Below are positions 1 through 5,505 of a stretch of DNA of 10,656 nucleotides, one piece after another. Made by a program: the position numbers and the translations under genes. The notes under the pieces were generated by a model. It was not told where the DNA came from. It ran no database searches and saw only the letters and a list, made by a program, of their open reading frames with translations. Each line of letters starts with the position of its first letter. Within the stretch, counting starts at the first letter, position 1. The DNA comes from Microbacterium sp. (lineage in GTDB: Bacteria > Actinomycetota > Actinomycetes > Actinomycetales > Microbacteriaceae), in NCBI RefSeq assembly GCF_003248605.1, contig NZ_QFPF01000089.1:1-10656 (forward strand), in the 5' to 3' direction.

Positions 1-455
1 CCGCCCTCCACGGCGCGCGCCGTGGTCGTGATGCCGCGCAGGTTCGATCCCGTGCCCGGCTCCGTCATCGCGATCGCGCCGATGATCTCGCCCGAGGCGA
101 GCCCCGGCAGCCAGCGGGCCTTCTGCTCGGGGGTGCCGAAGTGCACGAAGTACGGCACGACGAGATCGTCCTGGATGCCGAGCGCACCCGCGAGCGACCC
201 GGCCCCGGCGCGTATGACCTCCTCCATCACGATCGCACGGAACCGATAGTCATCCAGCATCCCGCCCCCGCCGAACTCCTCGGGGACCGCCAGCCCCAGG
301 ATCCCCGCCTCGCCTGCACGGCGCAGCGTCTCACGGTCGACCTCGCCCTCGGCATCCCAGCTCTCGCGCTGCGCGTTGGTCACGTAGCGCGAGATGAAGT
401 CGCGCACCATGTCGCGGAAGGCGTCGTGGTCCTCGTCGTACAGGTCCCGCTCCAT
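1..455 (-). CDS. Acyl-CoA dehydrogenase, N-terminal part (cut by window edge)
   Basis: Flavoenzyme of the acyl-CoA dehydrogenase family, which introduces the alpha-beta double bond into acyl-CoA thioesters, usually in fatty-acid or branched amino-acid breakdown. About 151 residues are visible, against roughly 380-400 for the family, so the C-terminal half lies left of the window. Translation of the minus strand gives a helical N-terminal domain, the conserved stretch GLAVPEEFGGGG (about residues 54-65), and the family signature AMTEPGTGSNLRG (about 129-141), which contacts FAD and substrate. The position that is usually Asp in the signature is Asn here. The start ATG (453-455) has a strong AGGAGG site five bases upstream (461-466). 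The reading frame has no stop inside the window. Substrate range cannot be told from this half. It lies downstream of the carboxypeptidase gene on the same strand, but a hairpin between them suggests separate transcription. Confidence 0.92.
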   Translation of the reverse strand, partial: MERDLYDEDHDAFRDMVRDFISRYVTNAQRESWDAEGEVDRETLRRAGEAGILGLAVPEEFGGGGMLDDYRFRAIVMEEVIRAGAGSLAGALGIQDDLVVPYFVHFGTPEQKARWLPGLASGEIIGAIAMTEPGTGSNLRGITTTARAVEG

Positions 456-519
456 GGAACCCTCCTCTTCTCCTCGTCGAGAGCACCGGCGATGTCGTAA
501 CGCTCGGTGCGGCGCTCCG

Positions 520-525
520 ATTCTA
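520..525 (-). promoter_or_regulatory. Candidate -10 box for the acyl-CoA dehydrogenase
   Basis: On the minus strand the bases read TAGAAT, five of six matches to the TATAAT consensus. Transcription would start near 513 and give a leader of about 57 nt before the ATG at 455. No good -35 hexamer is visible at 17 bp; that region (543-548) lies inside the hairpin at 536-572. Weak evidence, based on one hexamer. Confidence 0.35.
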
Positions 526-535
526 GGCCGGGTCA

Positions 536-572
536 CGGCATCCGGTCTCGACTCGAATGACACCGGATGCCG
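536..572 (-). terminator. 11-bp perfect stem-loop after the carboxypeptidase gene
   Basis: CGGCATCCGGT (536-546) is perfectly complementary to ACCGGATGCCG (562-572), with a 15-nt loop. It begins about 19 nt after the stop of the carboxypeptidase gene on the minus strand. No U-run follows, which is common for terminators of high-GC actinobacteria. It could instead be a regulatory palindrome of the dehydrogenase promoter, whose -35 region it overlaps. Confidence 0.5.
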
Positions 573-590
573 CCGTCCGCGGCCCTGGGT

Positions 591-1601
591 TCAGTCGAGG
601 TAGGCGGGGGCCGCGGGAAGGCCGAAGAACTCCTCGAGCGTGTGGAACCCGCCGGCACGGTACGCCGCGGCGAGCTCGGGACCGATGTAGCGCAGGTGCC
701 AGGCCTCGGGGTCGTATCCGGTGATCGGCGTGTACCCCTGCTCGTATCGCACGATCCAGCCGAACCGCCAGCCGTTCTCGACCACCCAGGCCGACAGCGC
801 CGATCCGCCGAACTGCTCGGACGAGCCGCAACCCGGGTCGCACGCGAAGACGTCGACGGCGAGCGCCGTCTGGTGCTCGCTGTAGCCCGGTCTGGCGGCG
901 AGGCGCTCGCCCGCCTCGCGACCCAGTTCGGCGACCCGCTGGGAGTGGATGCGCTGCTGGATCGAGTAGCCCCGGTATCCGTTCTGCACGCCCAGCTGCC
1001 CGACCCCGGCCGCGGACGCCGCGGACGCCATCTCGCCGAGCGTGGGGGCGATGTCGGTGCGGGCCGCGGCATTGGCCCCGTTGGTCGTGCCGGGCGGGGC
1101 GATCCAGTCATACGGCGCGTAGTCGATGGGCTCGATCGGCAGCGTCTTGTTGACCACGAACCACACGTGCGAGGCGTCGCGCAGGTTCACGCACGGTGCC
1201 GCGCCGCCGATGACCGCCTGACGGAACCCCTCACCCCCGCCCGCAGCCTCGATCACCGCGGCGTCGTCGCCGGCCGCGAGGGCCTGCTGCACCTCGGGTC
1301 GATCGCAGAGCGCCACCACCGCCGCCGGTTCGCCCGTGAACTGCGGGGACGGGATCGAGGTGGCCCAGGGCGGCGGCGCGGTCGCAGAAGCAGAGGGGGA
1401 TGCTGCGGCCCCGCCGCCGGCGGCACCACCGACGCCACCACCACCACCCACGACGGCAGCCACACCGACGCCCGTCACGAGCAGCAGCACCAGCATCCCG
1501 GCGAGGATGAGCGCCGTGCGCGCACGCTCCCCGCGGCGGCGAAGAACCCGCGCATCGGCGCGCGAAACCGGGCCGGTGTCGGGTGCGGTCATGCCCTTCA
1601 T
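591..1601 (-). CDS. Membrane-anchored VanY-type D-alanyl-D-alanine carboxypeptidase (M15 family)
   Basis: Zinc peptidase of the M15/VanY family, expected to trim the terminal D-Ala from peptidoglycan stem peptides outside the cell. The 336-residue product has a charged N-terminus, one hydrophobic segment (about 29-52), a Gly/Ala/Pro/Ser-rich linker (about 52-85), then the catalytic domain. SEHQTALAVD (241-250) supplies zinc ligands His243 and Asp250; EAWHLRYIG (299-307) supplies the catalytic Glu299 and zinc ligand His302. The stretch NKTLPIEPIDYAP (151-163) is typical of the family. The topology (short inside, catalytic domain outside) suggests a signal anchor. Start choice is uncertain: ATG at 1601 or ATG at 1592 (MTAPD); neither has a spaced Shine-Dalgarno site. 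CACAAT lies seven bases before the 1592 ATG and could serve a leaderless start. A longer in-frame start at 1673 would cross the divergent promoter region and adds no conserved sequence. Despite the name there is no VanA/VanS context, so this is a housekeeping-type wall enzyme rather than a resistance cluster. Confidence 0.9.
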   Translation of the reverse strand: MKGMTAPDTGPVSRADARVLRRRGERARTALILAGMLVLLLVTGVGVAAVVGGGGGVGGAAGGGAAASPSASATAPPPWATSIPSPQFTGEPAAVVALCDRPEVQQALAAGDDAAVIEAAGGGEGFRQAVIGGAAPCVNLRDASHVWFVVNKTLPIEPIDYAPYDWIAPPGTTNGANAAARTDIAPTLGEMASAASAAGVGQLGVQNGYRGYSIQQRIHSQRVAELGREAGERLAARPGYSEHQTALAVDVFACDPGCGSSEQFGGSALSAWVVENGWRFGWIVRYEQGYTPITGYDPEAWHLRYIGPELAAAYRAGGFHTLEEFFGLPAAPAYLD

Positions 1602-1667
1602 TGTGCCCGAGCGTGTCGAGTCGCGACGCGGTGATGGACGTATGGCCGATTCAGCCATCAGACGGTG

Positions 1668-1705
1668 TTGCATCTGTCTAGCATCTGTGTTCGAATATAC
1701 AGATG
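1668..1705. promoter_or_regulatory. Divergent promoter/operator region with CATCTGT repeats
   Basis: Two 11-bp units in direct repeat (1670-1680 and 1681-1691, each starting GCATCTGT) are followed by an inverted copy ACAGATG at 1699-1705, which includes the radical SAM start codon. The second and third copies form an inverted repeat spanning 1682-1705. The direct repeats are spaced one helical turn apart. A plus-strand promoter can be drawn as TTGCAT (1668-1673), 17 bp, TCGAAT (1691-1696), then six bases to ATG, which would be a leaderless transcript with the repeats inside the promoter. The repeats are seen directly; the promoter and the repressor reading are inference. Confidence 0.45.
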
Positions 1706-2749
1706 AGGTGGCGCGGGCAGCAGATCGGCGAGGTCGACACCAATGCGCTGCCCGGGCTCGAGCGCATCGACGGCCTGGTCCGGTCGGTGACGACTCCCGA
1801 GTTCGCGGGCATCACCTTCCACGAGGTGGTCTCGCGCTCGGCGCTCAACCACGTGCCCGGGGCCTCGGCCATGCCGTTCGCGTGGACGATCAACCCCTAC
1901 AGGGGCTGCACCCATGCGTGTGCCTACTGTTTCGCCCGCGGCACGCACGAGTATCTCGACCTCGACGGCGGGCACGACTTCGACTCGCAGATCATCGTCA
2001 AGACGAACGTCGCCGAGGTGCTGCGGCGAGAACTCGCCGCAGCATCCTGGCAGCACGAGCACGTCGCCCTGGGCACCAACACCGACCCGTACCAGCGGGC
2101 CGAGGGGCGATACCGACTCATGCCCGAGATCATCAGCACACTCGCCGCTTCGGGCACGCCCTTCTCGATCCTCACGAAGGGCACACTCATCCGCCGCGAC
2201 CTGCCGCTGCTGCAAGCGGCTGCCGAAAAGGTTCCGGTCGATCTGTCCTTCTCGATCGCCGTCTTCGACGACGCCCTGCAACGCTCGATCGAACCGGGCA
2301 CGCCGACCGCCGCGGCCCGACTCGATGCCGTCCGCGCTGCCGCCGACGCAGGTTTTGCCGTCACGGTCTTTCTCATGCCCGTGCTTCCGCACCTGACCGA
2401 CTCGGTGCCCGCGCTCGACGACGCCCTCGGGCGCATCAAGGCCGCGGGGGCGCGGCGAGTGATCTACGGAGCACTGCACCTGCGACCGGGGGTCAAGCCC
2501 TGGTTCATGCAATGGCTCGAGCGACAGCATCCCGAACTCGTGTCGTCGTATCTGGGTCTGTATCCCGGTCAGAGCGCCGTCGCGCCGAAGGGCTACCGCA
2601 CGTGGCTCGCCAAACGCGTGCGGCCGTTGCTGCGCGTGCACGGGCTCGACGGCAGTGACGAAGACGAGCTGCCGATGCGCGCGTCGCGGCCCGGGCCGGT
2701 GCGCACCACCGGGCCTGCTTCGACGACCGCGGCGCCCACGCTGTTCTGA
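1703..2749 (+). CDS. Rv2578c-family (SplB-like) radical SAM protein
   Basis: Radical S-adenosylmethionine protein of the group named after Mycobacterium tuberculosis Rv2578c, distantly related to spore photoproduct lyase (SplB). The real reaction is not known for this family. The 348-residue product carries the iron-sulfur motif C69-THA-C73-AY-C76 just after a conserved YRG, so the 4Fe-4S cluster and SAM chemistry should be intact. GTNTDPYQRAEGRY (124-137) and LTKGTLIRRD are further family hallmarks. The N-terminus MRWRGQQ and the C-terminal PTLF agree with my memory of full-length relatives, which supports the ATG at 1703 and completeness. No Shine-Dalgarno site is visible before the ATG, so leaderless translation is likely. 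It is transcribed away from the carboxypeptidase and converges on the helicase. No partner gene suggests a substrate. Confidence 0.9.
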   Translation: MRWRGQQIGEVDTNALPGLERIDGLVRSVTTPEFAGITFHEVVSRSALNHVPGASAMPFAWTINPYRGCTHACAYCFARGTHEYLDLDGGHDFDSQIIVKTNVAEVLRRELAAASWQHEHVALGTNTDPYQRAEGRYRLMPEIISTLAASGTPFSILTKGTLIRRDLPLLQAAAEKVPVDLSFSIAVFDDALQRSIEPGTPTAAARLDAVRAAADAGFAVTVFLMPVLPHLTDSVPALDDALGRIKAAGARRVIYGALHLRPGVKPWFMQWLERQHPELVSSYLGLYPGQSAVAPKGYRTWLAKRVRPLLRVHGLDGSDEDELPMRASRPGPVRTTGPASTTAAPTLF

Positions 2750-2772
2750 CAGCGCGCTCGACTGACGCCATC

Positions 2773-2793
2773 GGCGGCGCCGTCGGCGCCGCC
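2773..2793 (+). terminator. GC-only hairpin after the radical SAM gene
   Basis: GGCGGCGCC (2773-2781) pairs perfectly with GGCGCCGCC (2785-2793) around a GTC loop, 23 nt after the TGA stop. No U-run follows. Position and strength suit a terminator of the U-less actinobacterial type, but GC-rich sequence makes such palindromes easy to find. Confidence 0.45.
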
Positions 2794-2843
2794 CGCACCC
2801 CGACGGCGCCCGGTCAGCGGCGCCCGGATGGCGGCGGCCGGAC

Positions 2844-2873
2844 GGCCCCGGCGCCGGCCCCGGCCCCGGCCCC
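2844..2873. repeat. GGCCCC hexamer repeat
   Basis: Three head-to-tail GGCCCC copies (2856-2873) follow a fourth at 2844-2849. They lie in the 283-bp gap between the convergent radical SAM and helicase genes, in a stretch of almost pure G and C with no supported reading frame. Probably simple-sequence drift. Confidence 0.6.
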
Positions 2874-2894
2874 GCGCCCGCACTTCTGCGGACG

Positions 2895-2963
2895 CCGAAC
2901 CTACATTTTTGCAGCGAACCACCACACGTCGGATGGTGGCTCGCTGCAAAAATGTAGGTTCGG
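2895..2963. repeat. 69-nt near-perfect inverted repeat between convergent genes
   Basis: The 23-nt arm at 2895-2917 (begins CCGAACCTACATTTTTGC) is the exact reverse complement of 2941-2963. After one mismatch (2918/2940) the stem continues with six more pairs, CCACCA (2919-2924) with TGGTGG (2934-2939), closing on a nine-base loop. In total 29 of 30 positions pair. The arm is about half A+T, against about 30 percent for the window. A second GGTTCGG directly follows the right arm (2964-2970). It could act as a bidirectional transcription block between the two converging genes, or be a copy of a dispersed REP-like or MITE-like palindrome. No flanking target duplication is clear. Confidence 0.9.
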
Positions 2964-2986
2964 GGTTCGGGGCCCGGGCCGCGAAT

Positions 2987-3018
2987 GCGAAAGGCGCCCC
3001 GGGCGAACCCGGGACGCC
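2987..3018 (-). terminator. Intrinsic terminator of the helicase gene
   Basis: On the minus strand, 15 nt after the TAG stop, an 11-bp stem (3018-3008 with 3003-2993) has one G-U wobble pair and closes on a UUCG tetraloop, the most stable RNA loop type. It is followed by TTTCGC (2992-2987), a short U-run. Strong terminator geometry for a high-GC genome. Confidence 0.85.
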
Positions 3019-3032
3019 CTCGCGCGTGCGAA

Positions 3033-5204
3033 CTACGCGGTGAGTTCGGCCAGTGTCGGGGCCGAGCCGGCGAGCTCGGCGATCACGTCGTCACCGGGGG
3101 CGGCATCCTCGAACGGAGCGACGATCTCGGCGCGATCGAGCATTTCGGTCATCTTTCGGCGACGCTGACGCGTGATGAGCGTGACGACACGGCCCGTCGC
3201 GCCCGCACGGCCTGTGCGACCCGAACGGTGCAGGTAGGTCTTGTACTCGTCGGGCGCGTCGGCCTGCACGACCAGGTCGATGTCATCGACGTGGATGCCG
3301 CGCGCAGCGACATCCGTCGCCACCAGCACGTTGACCCGGCCCGAGGTGAGACGCTCGAGGTTGCGCGTACGGCGCGCCTGATTGAGATCACCGTGCAGCG
3401 ACACGGCCGGAATGCCGGCGTCATCGAACTGCTCCGCCAGCATCTCGGCATACGCGCGGGTGCGGGCGAAGACGAGGGTCTTGCCCTCGCGATCGACGAG
3501 CTGGTCGAGGATCTGCGCCTTGTCGCGGTGATCGATCACGAGCACACGGTGCTCGATCGTGCTGGAGTCCTGATCCTCGCCGGCGACCTCGTGCACGGCC
3601 GGCTCGACGAGGAACTCGTCGACGAGCGCCGAGACCTCGCGATCGAGCGTGGCCGAGAACAGCAGCTTCTGCGAATGGTCGGCGGTCAGGCGGAGGATGC
3701 GCTGCACGGGCTCGAGGAATCCGAGTTCGCACATGTGGTCGGCCTCGTCGAGCACGGCCACCTGCACGTCGCGCAGGTCGAGCTTGCCCTGGTTGACCAG
3801 GTCCTCGATGCGCCCCGGCGTGCCGATGATGATGTCGACGCCCTTCTTCAGCGCGCCCACCTGGCGCGCCTGGGGTACGCCGCCGTAGATCTGCGTGGTG
3901 AACAGTCCGACGCTGCGCGCGATGGGCTGGATCGTGCGGTCGATCTGCAGAGCCAGCTCGCGGGTCGGCGCAAGGATCAGCGCCTTGGGCTTGCGTCCGA
4001 ACTCGCGGCGCTGCCCGGCCTGGCCGCGCAGCACGTTCTCGACGAGCGGCGCGCCGAACGCGATCGTCTTGCCCGAGCCGGTGCGCCCGCGGGCGAGCAC
4101 GTCGCGGCCGGCGATGATCTCGGGAATCGTCGACGCCTGGATCGGGAAGGGGGATGCTGCGCCCAGCTCACCGAGCGCACGCACGATGTTCTCACCCAGG
4201 CCCAGATCACCGAAGCTCACTCCCTGCACATCCGACGCCTGGACGGCCTCGGCCTGCAGACGCTCGTGCACGACGTGGACGCGTTGCTCCTGCGCCGCGG
4301 TGCGGGCAGGGGCGTTCCAGTCGGCACGCGAACCCGCCGCGGCACCGCGGTCGTCACGGCGCGGGCGGTCGTCACGGCGCGGGCGGTCGTCGCGACGGGG
4401 GCGGTCGTCGCGACGGGGGCGGTCGTCGAAGGTCCGCGCGGGTCGGTCATTCGGATACTCGCGACGGGCGGGACGCGCGGTACCGCTCGAGCGACCCGGC
4501 CGCTCATCGAACGAACGCGCGGGTCGGTCGCTCGAGTACTCACGACGGGCTGGGCGCTCGTTCGAGTACTCACGACGGGCGGGGCGTTCTCCGTCCTGGG
4601 TGCGACGCGCGGGGCGCTCGCCGGCGAACGATCTCGCGGGGCGCTCGTCGTACGAGCGACGCGGCCGGTCATCGAACGAACGCGCGGGTCGGTCGCTCGA
4701 GTACTCCCGGCGAGCCGGACGCTCATCGAACGAACGCGCGGGTCGGTCGTCGCGACGCGGACGCTCGTCGAACGACCTCGCCGGGCGCTCGTCGTACGAA
4801 CGACGCGGACGGTCGTCGAACGAGCGGGCCGGCCGGTCGTTCGAGTACTCACGGCGGGCAGGACGCTCACCGCCGACGGGGCGCCGGGCCGGACGCTCGT
4901 CGAAGGAACGCTCCGGGCGCTGCGGGCGACGCGCGCCACCCGCGGCATGCGTGCGGATGCCGCGAGCCTCGTCGCGCCCCGCCTTCTCCTGGGCGCTCCA
5001 GCGACGCTTGGGCGCCGCCTCGGCAGCGTCGGGCTCGGCGGCGCGGAATCCACGGTGTCCGGCGCTGCGGCTACCCGGCTTCTGCCCACGGGCGTCGGCG
5101 GATCCACCGCGGTTGCGGTCGTGGAACGAGGTCTTGGTCTCGCCGCGGCGCGGCTCGAAGTTCTTGGCCGGGCGTCCGCCGGCGGGCTTCTTGTTCTTGG
5201 GCAC
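3033..5204 (-). CDS. DEAD-box ATP-dependent RNA helicase with long Arg/Asp/Pro repeat tail
   Basis: Cytoplasmic RNA helicase that uses ATP to open short RNA duplexes, in this family usually for ribosome assembly, mRNA turnover or cold growth. The 723-residue product has a complete core at about 328-690: GRTGSGKT (373-380, motif I), PTRELA (413-418), TPGR (462-465), DEAD (486-489), SAT (517-519), ATDVAARGIH (629-638) and HRSGRTGRAG (659-668). Unusually, the extension lies before the core: residues 1-96 are basic and disordered-looking, and about 97-286 are tandem RPARSFD/DRPRRD-like units. Most RGG-type helicase tails sit at the C-terminus; here little follows motif VI. The GTG start (VPKNKKPAGG) is chosen because AGAAGGA lies seven bases upstream; the longer ATG start at 5333 would translate through leader hairpins and lacks such a site. 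The gene ends in a strong terminator and has its own long leader. Not assigned to DeaD/CsdA, RhlE or another subgroup. Confidence 0.93.
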   Translation of the reverse strand: MPKNKKPAGGRPAKNFEPRRGETKTSFHDRNRGGSADARGQKPGSRSAGHRGFRAAEPDAAEAAPKRRWSAQEKAGRDEARGIRTHAAGGARRPQRPERSFDERPARRPVGGERPARREYSNDRPARSFDDRPRRSYDERPARSFDERPRRDDRPARSFDERPARREYSSDRPARSFDDRPRRSYDERPARSFAGERPARRTQDGERPARREYSNERPARREYSSDRPARSFDERPGRSSGTARPARREYPNDRPARTFDDRPRRDDRPRRDDRPRRDDRPRRDDRGAAAGSRADWNAPARTAAQEQRVHVVHERLQAEAVQASDVQGVSFGDLGLGENIVRALGELGAASPFPIQASTIPEIIAGRDVLARGRTGSGKTIAFGAPLVENVLRGQAGQRREFGRKPKALILAPTRELALQIDRTIQPIARSVGLFTTQIYGGVPQARQVGALKKGVDIIIGTPGRIEDLVNQGKLDLRDVQVAVLDEADHMCELGFLEPVQRILRLTADHSQKLLFSATLDREVSALVDEFLVEPAVHEVAGEDQDSSTIEHRVLVIDHRDKAQILDQLVDREGKTLVFARTRAYAEMLAEQFDDAGIPAVSLHGDLNQARRTRNLERLTSGRVNVLVATDVAARGIHVDDIDLVVQADAPDEYKTYLHRSGRTGRAGATGRVVTLITRQRRRKMTEMLDRAEIVAPFEDAAPGDDVIAELAGSAPTLAELTA
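4347..4916 (-). repeat. Tandem repeat tract encoding the helicase RPARSFD/DRPRRD tail
   Basis: About 190 codons of degenerate units built on R-P-[AR]-R with S-[FY]-D-[DE], R-E-Y-S-[NS] or D-D spacers. At the DNA level there is an exact 38-bp direct repeat (4504-4541 and 4669-4706, 165 bp or 55 codons apart). There are also four 18-bp units at 4349-4420 in an A-A-B-B pattern: units 1 and 2 are identical, and units 3 and 4 are identical but differ from the first pair. All units are multiples of three, so length changes keep the frame. Such a low-complexity charged tail is expected to be disordered and to bind RNA. Confidence 0.9.
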
Positions 5205-5211
5205 GATGGTG

Positions 5212-5218
5212 TCCTTCT
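5212..5218 (-). promoter_or_regulatory. Ribosome binding site that fixes the helicase GTG start
   Basis: The minus strand reads AGAAGGA, seven bases before the GTG at 5204. The in-frame ATG further upstream (5333) has no comparable site. This decides the start. Confidence 0.7.
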
Positions 5219-5252
5219 GGGTTGTCTCTTCGCGAGAACAGCGCTCCACGTC

Positions 5253-5274
5253 GTGTCGCAGCAGCGTGCGACAC
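5253..5274 (-). promoter_or_regulatory. 8-bp hairpin in the helicase mRNA leader
   Basis: GTGTCGCA (5253-5260) and TGCGACAC (5267-5274) pair perfectly around a six-base loop, about 48 nt before the helicase start. The 301-bp gap to the epimerase has no supported gene, so this probably lies in the helicase 5' leader. A role in cold or self-regulation of helicase expression is conceivable but not shown by sequence. Confidence 0.5.
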
Positions 5275-5333
5275 CCCCGCGCACAGGCGGACGGAGTAAC
5301 CCGGACTATCGTCGGCCGGGGGCCATTCAACAT

Positions 5334-5366
5334 GATGGTCGTCGGGGCGGAATCGCCCCCACCATC
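5334..5366. promoter_or_regulatory. Two-step hairpin in the helicase/epimerase divergent region
   Basis: An inner stem GGGGCG (5344-5349)/CGCCCC (5354-5359) with a GAAT loop is enclosed by an outer stem GATGGT (5334-5339)/ACCATC (5361-5366), with unequal internal loops of four bases and one base. It could be a leader structure in the helicase mRNA (minus strand) or a DNA-level operator between the divergent genes. I cannot decide from sequence. Confidence 0.45.
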
Positions 5367-5426
5367 GGCCCCTTGGACTCACAAACCCATCCGCGCATCC
5401 CGCGCGGTGCCCAGAGCCGACTGGCC

Positions 5427-5433
5427 TACTGTA
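5427..5433. promoter_or_regulatory. Overlapping -10-like hexamers on both strands
   Basis: The heptamer TACTGTA reads TACTGT on the plus strand (5427-5432) and TACAGT on the minus strand (5433-5428); both fit TAnnnT. Plus use would give the epimerase a leader of about 65 nt; minus use would give the helicase a leader of over 200 nt carrying both hairpins. No convincing -35 hexamer is seen for either. Confidence 0.3.
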
Positions 5434-5505
5434 GCGGATGCCGCCATCCGAGCCTGTGAGAGCGCCTCACCGGCCGGACCCACCGCCGAGCGATCGGAGC
5501 CTCCC

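Noticed and set aside
591..1601. A vancomycin-resistance gene because of the VanY domain
   Set aside because: There are no VanH/VanA/VanX ligase or dipeptidase genes and no two-component system nearby. VanY-like peptidases are ordinary wall enzymes in actinobacteria.
567..1634. A 355-codon plus-strand frame opposite the carboxypeptidase
   Set aside because: The minus strand carries all M15 zinc and catalytic residues. The plus frame has no domain and is explained by GC-rich codon structure.
1689..1698. A LexA/SOS box around TTCGAA
   Set aside because: Only the central TTCGAA palindrome is present. The actinobacterial SOS box needs spaced TCGAAC and GTTCGA halves, which are not there.
1336..2658. 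A 440-codon plus-strand frame across the divergent promoter and into the radical SAM gene
   Set aside because: It is in a different frame from the radical SAM gene, is rich in Arg/Pro/Ala, and crosses the repeat-bearing promoter region. It is a shadow frame.
4347..4916. A CRISPR-like or minisatellite non-coding array
   Set aside because: The repeats are uneven in length, have no constant spacers, and are all in frame within the helicase gene, encoding a charged tail.
2985..5459. An 824-codon plus-strand open frame opposite the helicase
   Set aside because: It mirrors the helicase gene, whose complete motif set shows the minus strand is coding. High GC and the repeat tract remove stop codons from the other frames. 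Its translation has no recognisable domain.
5205..5505. A riboswitch in the helicase/epimerase gap
   Set aside because: The hairpins do not match any riboswitch core I can recognise, and neither gene is a typical riboswitch target.
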